Shown: positions 38,940 to 48,152 of the stretch, in pieces
Layout of the letters: every line of letters begins with the position of its first letter
Position numbering within the stretch: position 1 is the first letter of the stretch
NCBI GenBank assembly: GCA_963763485.1
Contig: CAVXOW010000005.1
Location: 1,240,001-1,304,000, forward strand
DNA: 64,000 bases
Direction of reading: 5' to 3'
From: CAWCKS01 sp963763485
GTDB lineage: Bacteria; Pseudomonadota; Alphaproteobacteria; Rhizobiales; Xanthobacteraceae
Program-made: the position numbers and the translations under genes
Notes under the pieces: generated by a model
Databases searched by the model: none
The model's input: only the letters and a program-made list of their open reading frames with translations
Told to the model about the DNA's origin: nothing

Positions 38940-40187
38940 TCAGCCTCGGATCGACGGCCGGGTCACCGGCCGCGCGGCCGAGACCTCGAGAACGCCCCGC
39001 TTGTGCCACTGGCCTTCCGGGCGAATGGTCAGATAGGGATCGATGCCGATCGTCACCGCGGTCGGTCGTCGCTCGGTGAACAACTCCATCTCGATGTATT
39101 CGAAGTCCGAGAATACGAACTCCTTCGCGTTCTCGATCACCGAGAAGCCGAACTGCTCCCAGAATTTCACGACGTGCCGCGCCGCGTGGCCGTACATGCG
39201 CTGATAGCCCTTGGCCTTGCAGAGATCGATCGCGGCCTCGATCAGCGGTTTGGTCGCGCCTCTGGCGCGGAATTCCTTCCGCACCGTGAGCCGCTCGATC
39301 TTGGCGAAGTCGGCAAAGAAGCGGATGCGGAGACAGCCGATCGGCTCGTTGCCGAGATAGGCCAGCAGGTGCGTAGACGCAAAGTCGTTGCCGTCGAACT
39401 CCTCGAGATACGGGCATTCCTGCTCGGCCATGAACACCGCGCTGCGCACCGACACCATGCGCATGTATTCCTCGATGGTGTGCACGACGGTGATCGCGAT
39501 CTCGCCGGGCCTGCCGTTGCCGTCATAGCGATCGTACAGCGGACCGGTCGGCGCTGCGCGCTTCGGCGTGCGCACCAGGCTGTGCAGGTCGAGGTTGACG
39601 TTGCCTTCGAACGACGCGCCCGGCGCGAAGCCCATGGTCTCGAGCAAGCGCTTGCCGTCCCGCGTCACCGCGCGGGCGTAGAGGTCGGCGTCTTTATAGA
39701 GCGGAGTCCAGACCTTCTCGAGCGCGAGCGGGATGCCGGCGACCAGATTGTTCCGCGCCCACATCGCCCAGATGTAGATACCGGCAGGGCGCTCGTTCTG
39801 GCTGCACAACAGACGGATGTCAGGTGCCGAGGCATCGAAACTGCCGTCGATCAGTGCCCTTAGGCCTTCGGAATTCAGCATCAACAGGGCGAGAAAGCCC
39901 TCAGGGACCGGGTTTTCGGCATCGTAGTTGGCCTTGCGGGCAATTCCCCATAAGCTGTCGGGGTTGTGGTTAACGACGCGGGCAACCGGCTCTTTGGACG
40001 CGAGGCCTTTCAGGTCGGCGCTGGCGGTCGCGATCAACCGATCGAGATGCTCGGCGCTCGGCGTGAAAACAACGACGTCGCGGGCAAATTCGGTAAGATT
40101 GCTTGCCGGCAGCGGATGTTTCGCGGGATAAACAGCTGGTGGTGGAACCGGCAGGGCTCCCGGGAGATCGCCATGGTGGACCGTCAT
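38940..40187 (-). CDS. GNAT-family N-acyltransferase, two-domain
   Basis: 415 residues. The C-terminal half (about 220-370) is a GNAT domain: MAEQECPYLEEFDGNDFASTHLLAYLGNEPIGCLRIRFF, then LTVRKEFRARGATKPLIEAAIDLCKAKG (acetyl-CoA pyrophosphate loop) and FWEQFGFSVIEN. The N-terminal half has a weaker domain of similar size ending in LLETMGF. Divergent from the LysR regulator gene, which may control it. Substrate unknown; the isochorismatase partner suggests modification of an amine or amide compound (inference). Confidence 0.8.
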   Translation of the reverse strand: MTVHHGDLPGALPVPPPAVYPAKHPLPASNLTEFARDVVVFTPSAEHLDRLIATASADLKGLASKEPVARVVNHNPDSLWGIARKANYDAENPVPEGFLALLMLNSEGLRALIDGSFDASAPDIRLLCSQNERPAGIYIWAMWARNNLVAGIPLALEKVWTPLYKDADLYARAVTRDGKRLLETMGFAPGASFEGNVNLDLHSLVRTPKRAAPTGPLYDRYDGNGRPGEIAITVVHTIEEYMRMVSVRSAVFMAEQECPYLEEFDGNDFASTHLLAYLGNEPIGCLRIRFFADFAKIERLTVRKEFRARGATKPLIEAAIDLCKAKGYQRMYGHAARHVVKFWEQFGFSVIENAKEFVFSDFEYIEMELFTERRPTAVTIGIDPYLTIRPEGQWHKRGVLEVSAARPVTRPSIRG

Positions 40188-40253
40188 GCGCTTTTCCTTT
40201 GTTGCCAGGAAGAACGACGCTGATTGCAGCTAACTCGATTTCGGAGGGCAGGG

Positions 40254-41294
40254 GTGTCTATTGTTTTGGAAAGGGGTGTTCCCCAAGAGGAACGCCAGAC
40301 CGAAAAGCTCCAGCGTCTGCCCGACTGGGATGTCGCCCGCATCTTCCTTGAGGTCGTGCGCTGCGGCAGCTTCCGCTCGGCCGCCGAGCGGCTTGGGCAA
40401 TCGATCAACTCGGTGCGCCGCAGAGTTGATGAGTTCGAGCAACTCGTCGGCACCGCACTGTTCGTGCGCGACGTCTACGGCACGCGGCTGACCGACGATG
40501 GCATGCGCATGGTCGCCGGCGTCGAGCGCATGGAGAACGCGGCGTTCGAGCTGTTGCGCGACCGCTCTCAGGCTGCGCCTGCAATGTCGGGCGAAGTGCG
40601 CGTCGCCGTCACCGAAGGCCTCGGCACGTTCTGGCTCGCGCCGCGACTTGTCGAATTCCAGCGCGCCTATCCGAACATCCTGGTCGACCTGCATTGCGAC
40701 ATGGAGACCGCCGACATCCTGCGCAACGAAGCCGATATCTCGATCCAGCTGTCGAAGCCGACCGCGCAGGAAGTGAAGATCGTCAAGCTCGGCCGCTTGC
40801 ACATCAGTTTGTTTGCGAGCCAGCACTACATCGACATCTACGGCCGACCGAAGTGCTTCGACGATCTGAAGAAGCATCGCCTGGTGATGCAGTTCGCGGC
40901 TCAGACCGCGGCCAAGGAAATCTTCGAGAGCTGGTTTCCCGGCGTGTCGCAGCAGGACTTGCTGGTCATGAAGACCAACACCGCGACCTGCAATTACTGG
41001 GCGGTGGCGAAGGGCGCCGGCATCGGATTGTTTCCGACCTACGCCTACGCGATCGGCGCGCAGATCCTGCCGCTGCAGATCGACCTGCACAAAGGGCTCG
41101 ACATCTACCTGGCTTATCATCCGGGCAGCCACCGCATCGCGCGCTGCCGCCGCATGATCGACTGGATCGTGGAGGCCTTTAACCCGTCGAAGTTCCCGTG
41201 GTTCCGCGACGAGTTCATCCATCCGACCGAGCTTGAGAAGCAATATAAAGGCGCGCCGCTGGCGAGCATGTTCGACGGGTTCAATATGCGCTGA
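40254..41294 (+). CDS. LysR-family transcriptional regulator
   Basis: 346 residues. N-terminal winged helix-turn-helix DWDVARIFLEVVRCGSFRSAAERLGQSINSVRRRVDEFE, followed by a LysR effector domain (GEVRVAVTEGLGTFWLAPRLVEFQ). Start GTG 40254 has GGAG 7 nt upstream; a TTG at 40224 is also in frame. Divergent from the GNAT gene with about 66 bp between starts, the classical arrangement for a LysR regulator and its target operon. Confidence 0.9.
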   Translation: MSIVLERGVPQEERQTEKLQRLPDWDVARIFLEVVRCGSFRSAAERLGQSINSVRRRVDEFEQLVGTALFVRDVYGTRLTDDGMRMVAGVERMENAAFELLRDRSQAAPAMSGEVRVAVTEGLGTFWLAPRLVEFQRAYPNILVDLHCDMETADILRNEADISIQLSKPTAQEVKIVKLGRLHISLFASQHYIDIYGRPKCFDDLKKHRLVMQFAAQTAAKEIFESWFPGVSQQDLLVMKTNTATCNYWAVAKGAGIGLFPTYAYAIGAQILPLQIDLHKGLDIYLAYHPGSHRIARCRRMIDWIVEAFNPSKFPWFRDEFIHPTELEKQYKGAPLASMFDGFNMR

Positions 41295-41466
41295 CCCCTA
41301 AGGGGGTGGTTGACGAAAATCTCTGTATTTTCATTGAATTAGCCGAATTTTCGGCGCAGCTTTGGCGTGCGGTGAGGGCAGACGCTCCCGCGCCCACCGG
41401 CGACGCGCAACCCACTGACAATGAAGCCTTAATTGCCGCTTTTGGCGGGGTTTTCGCGCGCGCCGC

Positions 41467-41548
41467 CGGATATATCCGTGCACGAATATCCGTATACGGA
41501 TATTCGTATACGAATATTCGTCCACGAATATCCGTTGACGGATATTCG
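41467..41548. repeat. 14-bp-period array of palindromic decamers upstream of padR-type gene
   Basis: Five decamers of pattern CGRATATYCG start at 41483, 41497, 41511, 41525 and 41539, exactly 14 bp apart, with 4-nt spacers TATA, TATA, TCCA, TTGA. A sixth, 12-bp palindrome CGGATATATCCG, begins at 41467. Units 2 and 3 with their spacer form a perfect 24-bp palindrome. It ends 75 bp before the PadR-type gene, so it looks like a multi-site operator. Not a CRISPR: no unique spacers. Confidence 0.9.
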
Positions 41549-41622
41549 GGTTGCGGGTATCTGCTCACCGCCATCGCCGGCGGTCGCTCCGCCGGCCAGG
41601 CGCAGGCAAGGTCGATCCCAAA

Positions 41623-42336
41623 ATGTCGCTGAAGCTGCCGTCCAACCCGCTCGCGCTCGCCGTGCTGGCGCTCGTCTTCGAGCGGCCGATGCACCCTTAT
41701 GAAATGGCGACGACGCTGCGGCACCGGCACAAGCACGAGAGCATCAAGCTGCGTTACGGCTCGCTCTACACCGTGATCGATCTTCTGGTCGCGCGCGGGC
41801 TGATTTCCTCGAGGGAAACCTCGCGCGGCGGCAAGCGCCCCGAGCGCACCGTCTACCTGCTGACACAGGCTGGCCACGACTTGCTGCAAGACTGGATGCG
41901 CGAACTGCTTGGGCAGCCGGTGAAGGAGTTCCCGCAGTTCGAGACGGCGCTGTCTTTGATGGGCGTACTGCCGCCCACCGAAGCGGTGAAGCTGCTGTGC
42001 GACCGTGCATCGCTGCTGGCCTCGACGATTGCGACACTGGAGGGGCTCCTCGCGGAGATGAAGAGCAAGACACTTGGCGAACTGGCGGAGCCGAACCAGC
42101 AAATCCCCGAGGCGCTGTTGCGCCAGAGATTTCCGGAATTGTTCGTCGTCGAAGGCGAGTATCGCCTCGCGGTGACAAGAGCCGAGCTCGCCTTCGTCAA
42201 CGATCTGGTTCGCCGCATCACCCAGGACGGCTGGGGGCCGGTCGGACTGTGGCGCGAGATGCAGGCGCACTGCGAGCGCCAGTACCTGCGCGAGAGCAAG
42301 GAAGCGCGGACGGGCAAGCAGCTCGCCGGCGCTTGA
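41623..42336 (+). CDS. PadR-family transcriptional regulator
   Basis: 237 residues. N-terminal PadR winged helix: NPLALAVLALVFERPMHPYEMATTLRHR, LRYGSLYTVIDLLVARGLISS, RTVYLLTQAGHDLL. The C-terminal part is a longer helical dimerisation domain than in short PadR proteins (PF10400-like or variant). ATG 41623. It is 240 bp upstream of the HlyD/ABC efflux operon in the same direction, and PadR proteins commonly repress such pumps. The array at 41467-41548 is its probable binding site. Confidence 0.88.
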   Translation: MSLKLPSNPLALAVLALVFERPMHPYEMATTLRHRHKHESIKLRYGSLYTVIDLLVARGLISSRETSRGGKRPERTVYLLTQAGHDLLQDWMRELLGQPVKEFPQFETALSLMGVLPPTEAVKLLCDRASLLASTIATLEGLLAEMKSKTLGELAEPNQQIPEALLRQRFPELFVVEGEYRLAVTRAELAFVNDLVRRITQDGWGPVGLWREMQAHCERQYLRESKEARTGKQLAGA

Positions 42337-42409
42337 GGGTGGGATGATGATTTTGTTCGCGGAATGATACCTGCGCCGTCATGTCCGGGAAAGCGGTGCG
42401 ACGGTGTTA

Positions 42410-42543
42410 CCTCTCCCCGCAATGCGGGGAGAGGTCGACGCGCGGAGCGCGGCGGGTGAGGGGCGGGCATGAGTGACAACAAACGCAAATTGTGGATGGC
42501 GAAGCCCCTCACCGCGACCCTCTCCCCGCTGCGGGGCGCGGGA
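42410..42543. repeat. Composite GC-rich palindromic repeat
   Basis: Perfect hairpin CCTCTCCCCGC (42410-42420), AAT, GCGGGGAGAGG (42424-42434), then an outer inverted pair GGTGAGGGGC (42455-42464) and GCCCCTCACC (42504-42513), followed by a second CTCTCCCCGC-GCGGGG hairpin. A dispersed Bradyrhizobium-type element lying between the PadR gene and the efflux operon; it may attenuate or stabilise the transcript. Confidence 0.75.
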
Positions 42544-42575
42544 GAAGAGCGCGTGAGAGTTTGAGATTTCCAGCA

Positions 42576-43817
42576 ATGACCGAGGACAAGGCAAAGCTGT
42601 TGCGCTCGCTGGCGATCGACCGCAGTGCGCCCGCGTGGCGCCGCCGGCGGCGAACGGGCCGCAGCGCGGGCTCGTGATCGCGGCGGTTGTCGTCGGCTGC
42701 GTCGTCATCGGCTTCGCCGCGTTCATGCTGTTGGCGCGTACGGGCGAGCCGGCGAAGGACGTCGCGTCGCAAGCCGCTGCGCCGTCGCCGTCGCAAACAC
42801 AATCGCAGGCGCAGCCGCCGGCAGCGCAGCCCGCACCGCAAGTCGCGCAGTCGAGCCAGGCCGGCTGGTCTCTCGGCCTCCGGCTACGTCGTGGCGCGGC
42901 GCAAGGCGACGGTTGCCGCCGAAATCACCGGCAAGGTCGTGGAAGTGTTCGTCGACGAAGGCAACACCGTCACCGAAGGCCAGGTGGTGGCGAAGCTCGA
43001 CAGCGTGCTGGCGCAGAAGGATTTCGAGCTCGCGCAGTCGCGCGTCGAAGCCGCCGACGCCGCCGCCGGCGCCATCAAGGCCGACCTGCAGGATGCCGAG
43101 CGCATTCTCACGCGCACGCAATCACTGTCGAAGAACAGTTTTGCGACCGAGGCCGATCTCACCAAGGCGCAGGCGCGCGTCGGCGTGCTCGGCGCACAAC
43201 TGCGCCAGGCCGAGGTGCAGACCGAGACCGCGCGGATCGATGCCAAGCGCGCCGCGTCCGTGCTCGACAAGCATTCGATCAGGGCGCCGTTCTCCGGCGT
43301 GGTGGTCGACCGCTCGGCGCAGCCCGGCGAGATGATCTCGCCGTTGTCGGCCGGCGGCGGTTTCACCCGCACCGGCGTCTGCACCATCGTCGACATGGAC
43401 TCGATCGAGATCGAGGTCGACGTCAACGAGGCCTTCATCGGCCGCGTCGCGGCGGACCAGGCCGTCAACGCCGTGCTCGACGCCTATCCGGACTGGACCA
43501 TTCCGGCCTCGGTGATCGCGATCGTGCCGACCGCGAACCGCGACAAGGCGACGGTGAAGGTGCGCATCCGCTTCGTGCAGAAGGATCCGCGCATCCTGCC
43601 CGACATGGCGGTGAAGGTGACGTTCTTGCCGACGAAGACCGGGCGCGGCGGCGGCGACTACGGCGACGGCGGCGAAGTGAGGGCGGTGGTGATGAGCAGG
43701 AAGAATTGCAGCGATGCGCGCGCGCTCTACGTCCTCCCCCCTTGTGGGGAAGGGTTGGGGAGGGGGGTCCATCGTGGCGACTTCCGCCTCGCGACTTGCA
43801 ACCACCCCCACCCCTAA
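42576..43817 (+). pseudogene. HlyD-family periplasmic adaptor of an efflux pump, frameshifted
   Basis: Membrane-fusion protein linking an ABC pump to the outer membrane. The start ATG 42576 gives MTEDKAKLLRSLAIDRS; after about 42625 the sequence continues in another frame (RGLVIAAVVVGCVVIGFAAFML membrane anchor, then a Pro/Gln/Ser-rich linker), and near 42868 shifts again to ASGYVVARRKATVAAEITGKVVEVFVDEG (biotinyl-lipoyl half), a coiled-coil hairpin (DFELAQSRVEAADAA... LRQAEVQTETARID) and IRAPFSGVVVDRSAQPGEMISP. Two frameshifts lie in the N-terminal 100 residues. The frame then runs into the palindromic repeat at 43733, so the natural stop is probably lost as well. First gene of the efflux operon. 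Confidence 0.78.
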
Positions 43818-43841
43818 CCCCTCCCCACAAGGGGCGAGGGG
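43733..43841. repeat. GC-rich palindromic repeat inside the efflux operon
   Basis: Long imperfect inverted arms: CCTCCCCCCTTGTGGGGAAG... (43733 on) and ...CTCCCCACAAGGGGCGAGGG (to 43840), with inner GGGTTGGGGAGGGG / CCCCCACCCCTAACCC. Sits between the HlyD-type and ATPase genes and supplies the false C-terminus of the former. Confidence 0.75.
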
Positions 43842-43875
43842 AACAGATAACGGAATCCCTTCAGGAGTAACTCAA

Positions 43876-44575
43876 GTGGCAACCGAACAACCGATGGTTC
43901 GCCTGTCCGGCGTGGCGAAGCGCTTTACCAAGGGCAAGGAGACGATCACGATCTTCGATCGTCTCGACCTGACGATTCCGCGCGGCGATTTCATCGCGGT
44001 GATGGGGCCGTCGGGCTCCGGCAAGACCACGCTGCTCAACCTGCTCGGCGGCATCGATCATTGCGACCAGGGCGAGATCGAGATCGCGGACAAGCGCATC
44101 GACGGATTGAGCGAGGGCCAGCTCGCGGCGTGGCGCGCCGCCAATGTCGGCTTCATCTTCCAGTTCTACAACCTGATGCCGATGCTGTCGGCGGCGCAGA
44201 ATGTCGAGCTGCCGCTGTTGCTGACCAAACTCAAGTCGAAGGAGCGCGCGGCGCGCGTCAACACCGCGCTTGACGTCGTCGGCCTCGCCGATCGCGCCAA
44301 ACACCGGCCGAGCGAAATGTCGGGCGGACAGCAGCAGCGCGTCGCGATCGCGCGCGCCATCGTGTCCGACCCGAACCTGCTTGTTGTGCGACGAGCCGAC
44401 CGGCGACCTCGACCGCACCACCGCGGACGAAATTCTCTCGATCCTGCAGCTGCTCAACAAGGACCTCGGCAAGACCATCGTCATGGTGACGCACGATCCG
44501 GCGGCGGCGCGCTATGCCAGCCGCACGCTGCATCTCGACAAGGGCCAGTTCGTCGAACGGGAGCTCGCGGCGTGA
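43876..44575 (+). pseudogene. MacB/LolD-type ABC transporter ATPase, one frameshift
   Basis: About 232 residues. Walker A GPSGSGKTTLLNLLGG, FQFYNLMPMLSAAQNVELPLLL (LolD/MacB signature), MSGGQQQRVAIARAI, then the frame breaks at 44385-44392: AACCTGCTTGTTGTGC has one T too many, and LLCDEPTGDLDRTTADEIL (Walker B) and IVMVTHDPAAARYA (H-loop) follow in the next frame to 44575. As written the first frame reads into the permease gene, giving a false fusion. Start GTG 43876 with AGGAG at 9 nt. Its stop overlaps the permease GTG. Confidence 0.82.
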
Positions 44576-45735
44576 ACGAATTCGGCCTCGTCAGAAAGAA
44601 CCTGTTTCGCAGAAAACTGCGCGCGATCCTGATGATCGTCTCGATCCTGGTCGCGTTCGCGATTTTCGGCGTGCTGGCCGGCTTCTATCGCGCGTTCACG
44701 GCCGGCACCGACAACGCCGCCGCCGACCGCATGATGACGGTGAACAAGATCAACTTCACCCAGCCGCTGCCGATCGCCTACTACAATCGCGTGCGCGGGC
44801 TCGAGGGCGTGCGGCAGGTGACCTATGCCAACTGGTTCGGCGGCTATTTCCAGGACCCGAAGAATTTCATGGTGGCGCTGGCGGTCGAGCCCGCGACCTA
44901 CTTCGACGTCTACCAAAAAGAGTTCGACCTGCCGGCGGATCAGCTGAGGACGTTCATCCAGACCCGCGACTCGGCGGTCGTCGGCGAAAACCTCGCGAAA
45001 AAATACGGCTGGAAGGTCGGCGACCGCGTGCCGATCCAGAGCAACATCTTCAGCCAGAAGAACGGCGGCGGCCACGTCTGGGATTTCACCATCGCCGGCA
45101 TCGTCAAGGGCAAGGTCGAGGCGGTCGACACCAACTTCCTGCTGTTCCAGTACGAGTACTTCAACGAGACGCGCTCGTTCGGCAAGGACACCATCGGCTG
45201 GATCATCCTGCAGACGACGAATCCGGAGAACAACGACCGCATCGCGAAAGCGATCGACGCGATGTTCGCCAACTCCTCGGCCGAGACCTCGACCGACAAC
45301 GAGAAGGCGTTCGGCAAGGCCTTTGCCGCGCAGTTCGGCAACATCGCGCTGATCGTGTTCCTGGTCGTCGGCGCCGCCTTCGTCACCATCCTGATGATCG
45401 TCGGCAACACCATGGCGCTGTCGATCCGCGAGCGCACGCGCGAGATCGGCGTGCTGAAGACGCTGGGGTTCTCGGGGCCGCGAATCCTGACGATGGTGCT
45501 CGGCGAGAGCGTGCTGCTGGCGCTGCTCGGCGGCGTGCCGGGGTTGATCCTCGCCGCACTGGTCACGATCGCGCTGCGCGCCAGCCTCGTGCAGATCGCG
45601 CCGGCGTTCTCGGTGTCGCCCGATATCGTGGCGGAGGGGCTCGCGCTGATGCTGGCGCTGGGCCTGATCACCGGCGCGATCCCCGCCGTCAACGCGATGC
45701 GGCTGAAGATCGCGACCGCGCTGGGGCGGGGGTGA
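44572..45735 (+). CDS. FtsX/MacB-type ABC transporter permease
   Basis: 387 residues, intact. One N-terminal membrane segment (RAILMIVSILVAFAIFGVLAGFY), a large periplasmic MacB-PCD-like domain, then three C-terminal membrane segments with IREREREIGVLKTLGFSGPRI-like core (SIRERTREIGVLKTLGFSG). Mechanotransmission-type pump or lipoprotein-release-type exporter. GTG start at 44572 overlaps the ATPase stop. Works with the second permease (45957) and the HlyD adaptor. Confidence 0.88.
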   Translation: MNEFGLVRKNLFRRKLRAILMIVSILVAFAIFGVLAGFYRAFTAGTDNAAADRMMTVNKINFTQPLPIAYYNRVRGLEGVRQVTYANWFGGYFQDPKNFMVALAVEPATYFDVYQKEFDLPADQLRTFIQTRDSAVVGENLAKKYGWKVGDRVPIQSNIFSQKNGGGHVWDFTIAGIVKGKVEAVDTNFLLFQYEYFNETRSFGKDTIGWIILQTTNPENNDRIAKAIDAMFANSSAETSTDNEKAFGKAFAAQFGNIALIVFLVVGAAFVTILMIVGNTMALSIRERTREIGVLKTLGFSGPRILTMVLGESVLLALLGGVPGLILAALVTIALRASLVQIAPAFSVSPDIVAEGLALMLALGLITGAIPAVNAMRLKIATALGRG

Positions 45736-45771
45736 GGGGAATGATGATCGCAGTTGCGTCCGCGCATTCCG

Positions 45772-45910
45772 CCGTCGTCCCCGCGAAGGCGGGGATCCAT
45801 ACGCCGCAGCAGACATGGGACGATCGAGGGATCGTGACCTTGTCTTTGACAACTACACAGCACGACAACGGCCACAGGGGATATGGGTCCCCGCCTTCGC
45901 GGGGACGACG
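45772..45910. repeat. GC-rich palindromic repeat between two permease genes
   Basis: Left arm CGTCGTCCCCGCGAAGGCGG...ATCCATACG (45773-45803) is complementary to the right arm TATGGGTCCCCGCCTTCGCG...GACGACG (45882-45910), with a centre of about 78 bp. This is the abundant GTCCCCGCGAAGGCGGGGA element of Bradyrhizobium-like genomes. Its insertion has spaced the two permease genes by 220 bp. Confidence 0.85.
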
Positions 45911-45956
45911 CGGAGATTTGGGCTGGCGTTGAACTGACATTCGTAGGACTGAAAAA

Positions 45957-47149
45957 ATGCTCTCCCTTCTCAACCAGGTCGTCGCCGTCACCTCGATCAA
46001 TCTCAAAAGCATCGCGCAGCGGCGCTGGCTGTCGCTGTCGACGATCGTGGCGATTGCGCTCGTGGTCGTCGTGCTGCTCGCCTTCCTTGCGATGGCGAAC
46101 GGCTTTCAGAAAACCATCGCCGGCTCCGGCTCGAACGACATCGCGATCGTGCTGCGCGCGGGCTCGCAGGCCGAGATCAACTCGACGGTGTCGCGCGACC
46201 AGGTGCGGCTGATCGAGGACGGCCCCGGCATCGCCAGGGGCGCCGACGGCAAGGCGCTGATCTCGCCCGAGCTCTATCTCGTGGTCGACGGGTTGAAGCG
46301 CACCACGCACACCAAGGCCAACCTGCCGCTGCGCGGCATCGGCGAGCAGGGCGCCGCGCTGCGCAAGGACATCCGCCTGGTGCAGGGCCGCATGTTCAAT
46401 CGCGGCAGCAATGAAATCGTGGTCGGCAAGGCGTTGCAGCGCGAGTTCGAGGGTTTTGACCTCGGCCAGACCGCGGCGTTCGGCGCCACGCGCTGGACCG
46501 TGGTCGGCGTGTTCGACGCCGGCGGCAGCGTGTTCGAATCCGAGATCTGGGCCGACCTGCCGGTGGTGCAGAGCCTGTTCAAGCGCGAGAATGTTTTTCA
46601 GACCGTTCGTGCGCGATTGACGAGTCCCTGCTGCGCTCGCCGGGCTCAAGAGCTACAGCGACAACGATCCGCGCCTGAAACTCGACGTCAAATCCGAGAA
46701 CGAGTATTTCGCCGAGCAGGCCTCGCAGACCTCCGACCTCATCCAGAAGCTCGGCTGGCCGCTCGCGATCGCGATGGCGTTCGGCGCGCTCGCCGGCGCG
46801 CTCAACACCATGTACTCGTCGGTGGCCTCGCGCGCGACCGAGATCGCGACGCTGCGCGCGATCGGCTTCGGCGGCTTTCCGGCGTTCGTCGGCACGCTCG
46901 CGGAGTCCTTGTCTCTCGCCGCGATCGGCGGCCTCGTCGGCGCCGCCGCGACCTATCTCATTTTCGACGGCGTCAGCGCCTCCACCCTCGGCGGCAACTT
47001 CACGCAGGTGGTGTTCGACTTCAAGCTGTCGCCCGGCGCTGATCGTCGAGGGCGTGGGGCTGGCGCTGGTGGTGGGGCTGATCGGCGGACTGTTTCCGGC
47101 GCTGCGGGCGGCGCGGCTGCCGATCGTGCAGGGGCTTTATGCGAGCTAG
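45957..47149 (+). pseudogene. FtsX/MacB-type ABC transporter permease 2, two frameshifts
   Basis: Second permease of the pump, about 395 residues when frames are joined. Frame from ATG 45957 covers the N-terminal membrane segment (LSLSTIVAIALVVVVLLAFLAMANGF) and periplasmic domain to TVRARLTSP near 46625. The next frame continues LAGLKSYSDNDPRLKLDVKSE, the membrane segment AIAMAFGALAGALNTMYSSV and ASRATEIATLRAIGFGGFPAF to about 47035. The last frame gives ALIVEGVGLALVVGLIGGLF and ends RLPIVQGLYAS at 47149. Leader AGGACTGAAAAA directly precedes the ATG. Confidence 0.8.
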
Positions 47150-47302
47150 GGCCGGGTAGCTTCTGACGGTAATGCCTGTCGCTCAAGATATGGTGCCCTC
47201 AATTGCTCTGACGCGCTTGGGGCAAGGCGAGTGAAAAATACGATACCCGCTATGCGGTAACCGTGATAGGGATACTCCATTCCCGAGTGGAGTGTTTTGG
47301 GC

Positions 47303-48139
47303 ATGGCGAAGAAGGCAGCCAAGGTCGACCCAGACGACGGAATTAGCGTTGGCGAAGTTGGCCCTTGGGCGGTCGACAAGCACGAGCGGCTAAGAAAATA
47401 CATCCAAGCTTCTCACGGCGCGCGCCAGAGATATTTGCCTCCGACGAATGATGGCGGTGCCAGCTATATCGAGTTGTATTCAGGAGCCGGGCGTTCAGTC
47501 ATCAAAGACACGAGCAAGTTCATCGACGGTAGCGCGCTCATCGCTTACAAGGCGGCGCGCGCGAGCGGCACTCGGTTTTCCGACATCCACCTCTCTGATC
47601 TTGATCCTGCAAACAGCACCGCGGTCGCCGCGCGCATTCGCGCATTGGGGGGTGGTCTAAACTCATACAGCGGGCTTGCCGAGGACGTCGTCGACAAGGT
47701 CATGGATGCGATCAACCCCCACGGCCTGCATCTCGCTTTTCTCGATCCCTTCAGTCTTGATCAACTGCCGTTTTCGATTATCGAGAAGATGCTCAAGGTT
47801 CAGCGGATGGACATGATAATCCATGTCAGCTTGCAGGACTTGCAGCGCAATCTCGACGACTATAGCCGCCCCGGAGGGACCCTCGATCGCTTTGCGCCTG
47901 GTTGGAGGGATGAGGTCGACATCAAGCAGTCGATCGCGCCGCTTAGAGCGGCGTTAATGGACTATTGGCTAAAGAAAATCAGGGCACTTGGAACGCGACC
48001 CGCCACCGGTATTCCATTGATCGTTGGTGAGCGGAACCAGCGACTCTATTGGCTCGTTTTTCTTAGCTCCCACCCGCTTGGCCACAAGCTTTGGGATAGC
48101 ATCGAAAATCTCAGCGGACAAAAGACGCTATTCGATTGA
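47303..48139 (+). CDS. tcmP: Three-Cys-motif partner protein TcmP
   Basis: 278 residues, matching the TcmP family in N-terminal GEVGPWAVDKHERLRKYI and the methyltransferase-like core: YIELYSGAGR (55-64, a glycine-rich SAM-type loop), HLSDLDP (96-102, acidic strand end) and LAFLDPF (144-150, a DPPY-like motif IV). The C-terminus has the family-typical IVGERNQRLYWLVFLSSHPLGHKLWDSI. TcmP genes characteristically neighbour a Gp37/Gp68 three-Cys protein, as here (14 bp downstream). The pair is found sporadically in mobile or accessory DNA; biochemical function is unknown to me, nucleic-acid or nucleotide modification is a reasonable guess. Base composition is less GC-rich than the flanks. Confidence 0.88.
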   Translation: MAKKAAKVDPDDGISVGEVGPWAVDKHERLRKYIQASHGARQRYLPPTNDGGASYIELYSGAGRSVIKDTSKFIDGSALIAYKAARASGTRFSDIHLSDLDPANSTAVAARIRALGGGLNSYSGLAEDVVDKVMDAINPHGLHLAFLDPFSLDQLPFSIIEKMLKVQRMDMIIHVSLQDLQRNLDDYSRPGGTLDRFAPGWRDEVDIKQSIAPLRAALMDYWLKKIRALGTRPATGIPLIVGERNQRLYWLVFLSSHPLGHKLWDSIENLSGQKTLFD

Positions 48140-48152
48140 AAAGGATCGGGCC

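Noticed and set aside
38335..39417. 360-residue frame joining upstream sequence to the isochorismatase-like protein
   Set aside because: The upstream third lies inside the GNAT gene in another frame; only the part from 38937 matches the family.
41467..41548. CRISPR-like regular repeat array
   Set aside because: Units are 10-bp palindromes with 4-nt spacers, far too short, and no cas genes are nearby.
43714..45735. Apparent 673-residue ATPase-permease fusion
   Set aside because: Caused by a one-base insertion near 44388; the proper frame ends the ATPase at 44575 and the permease starts at 44572.
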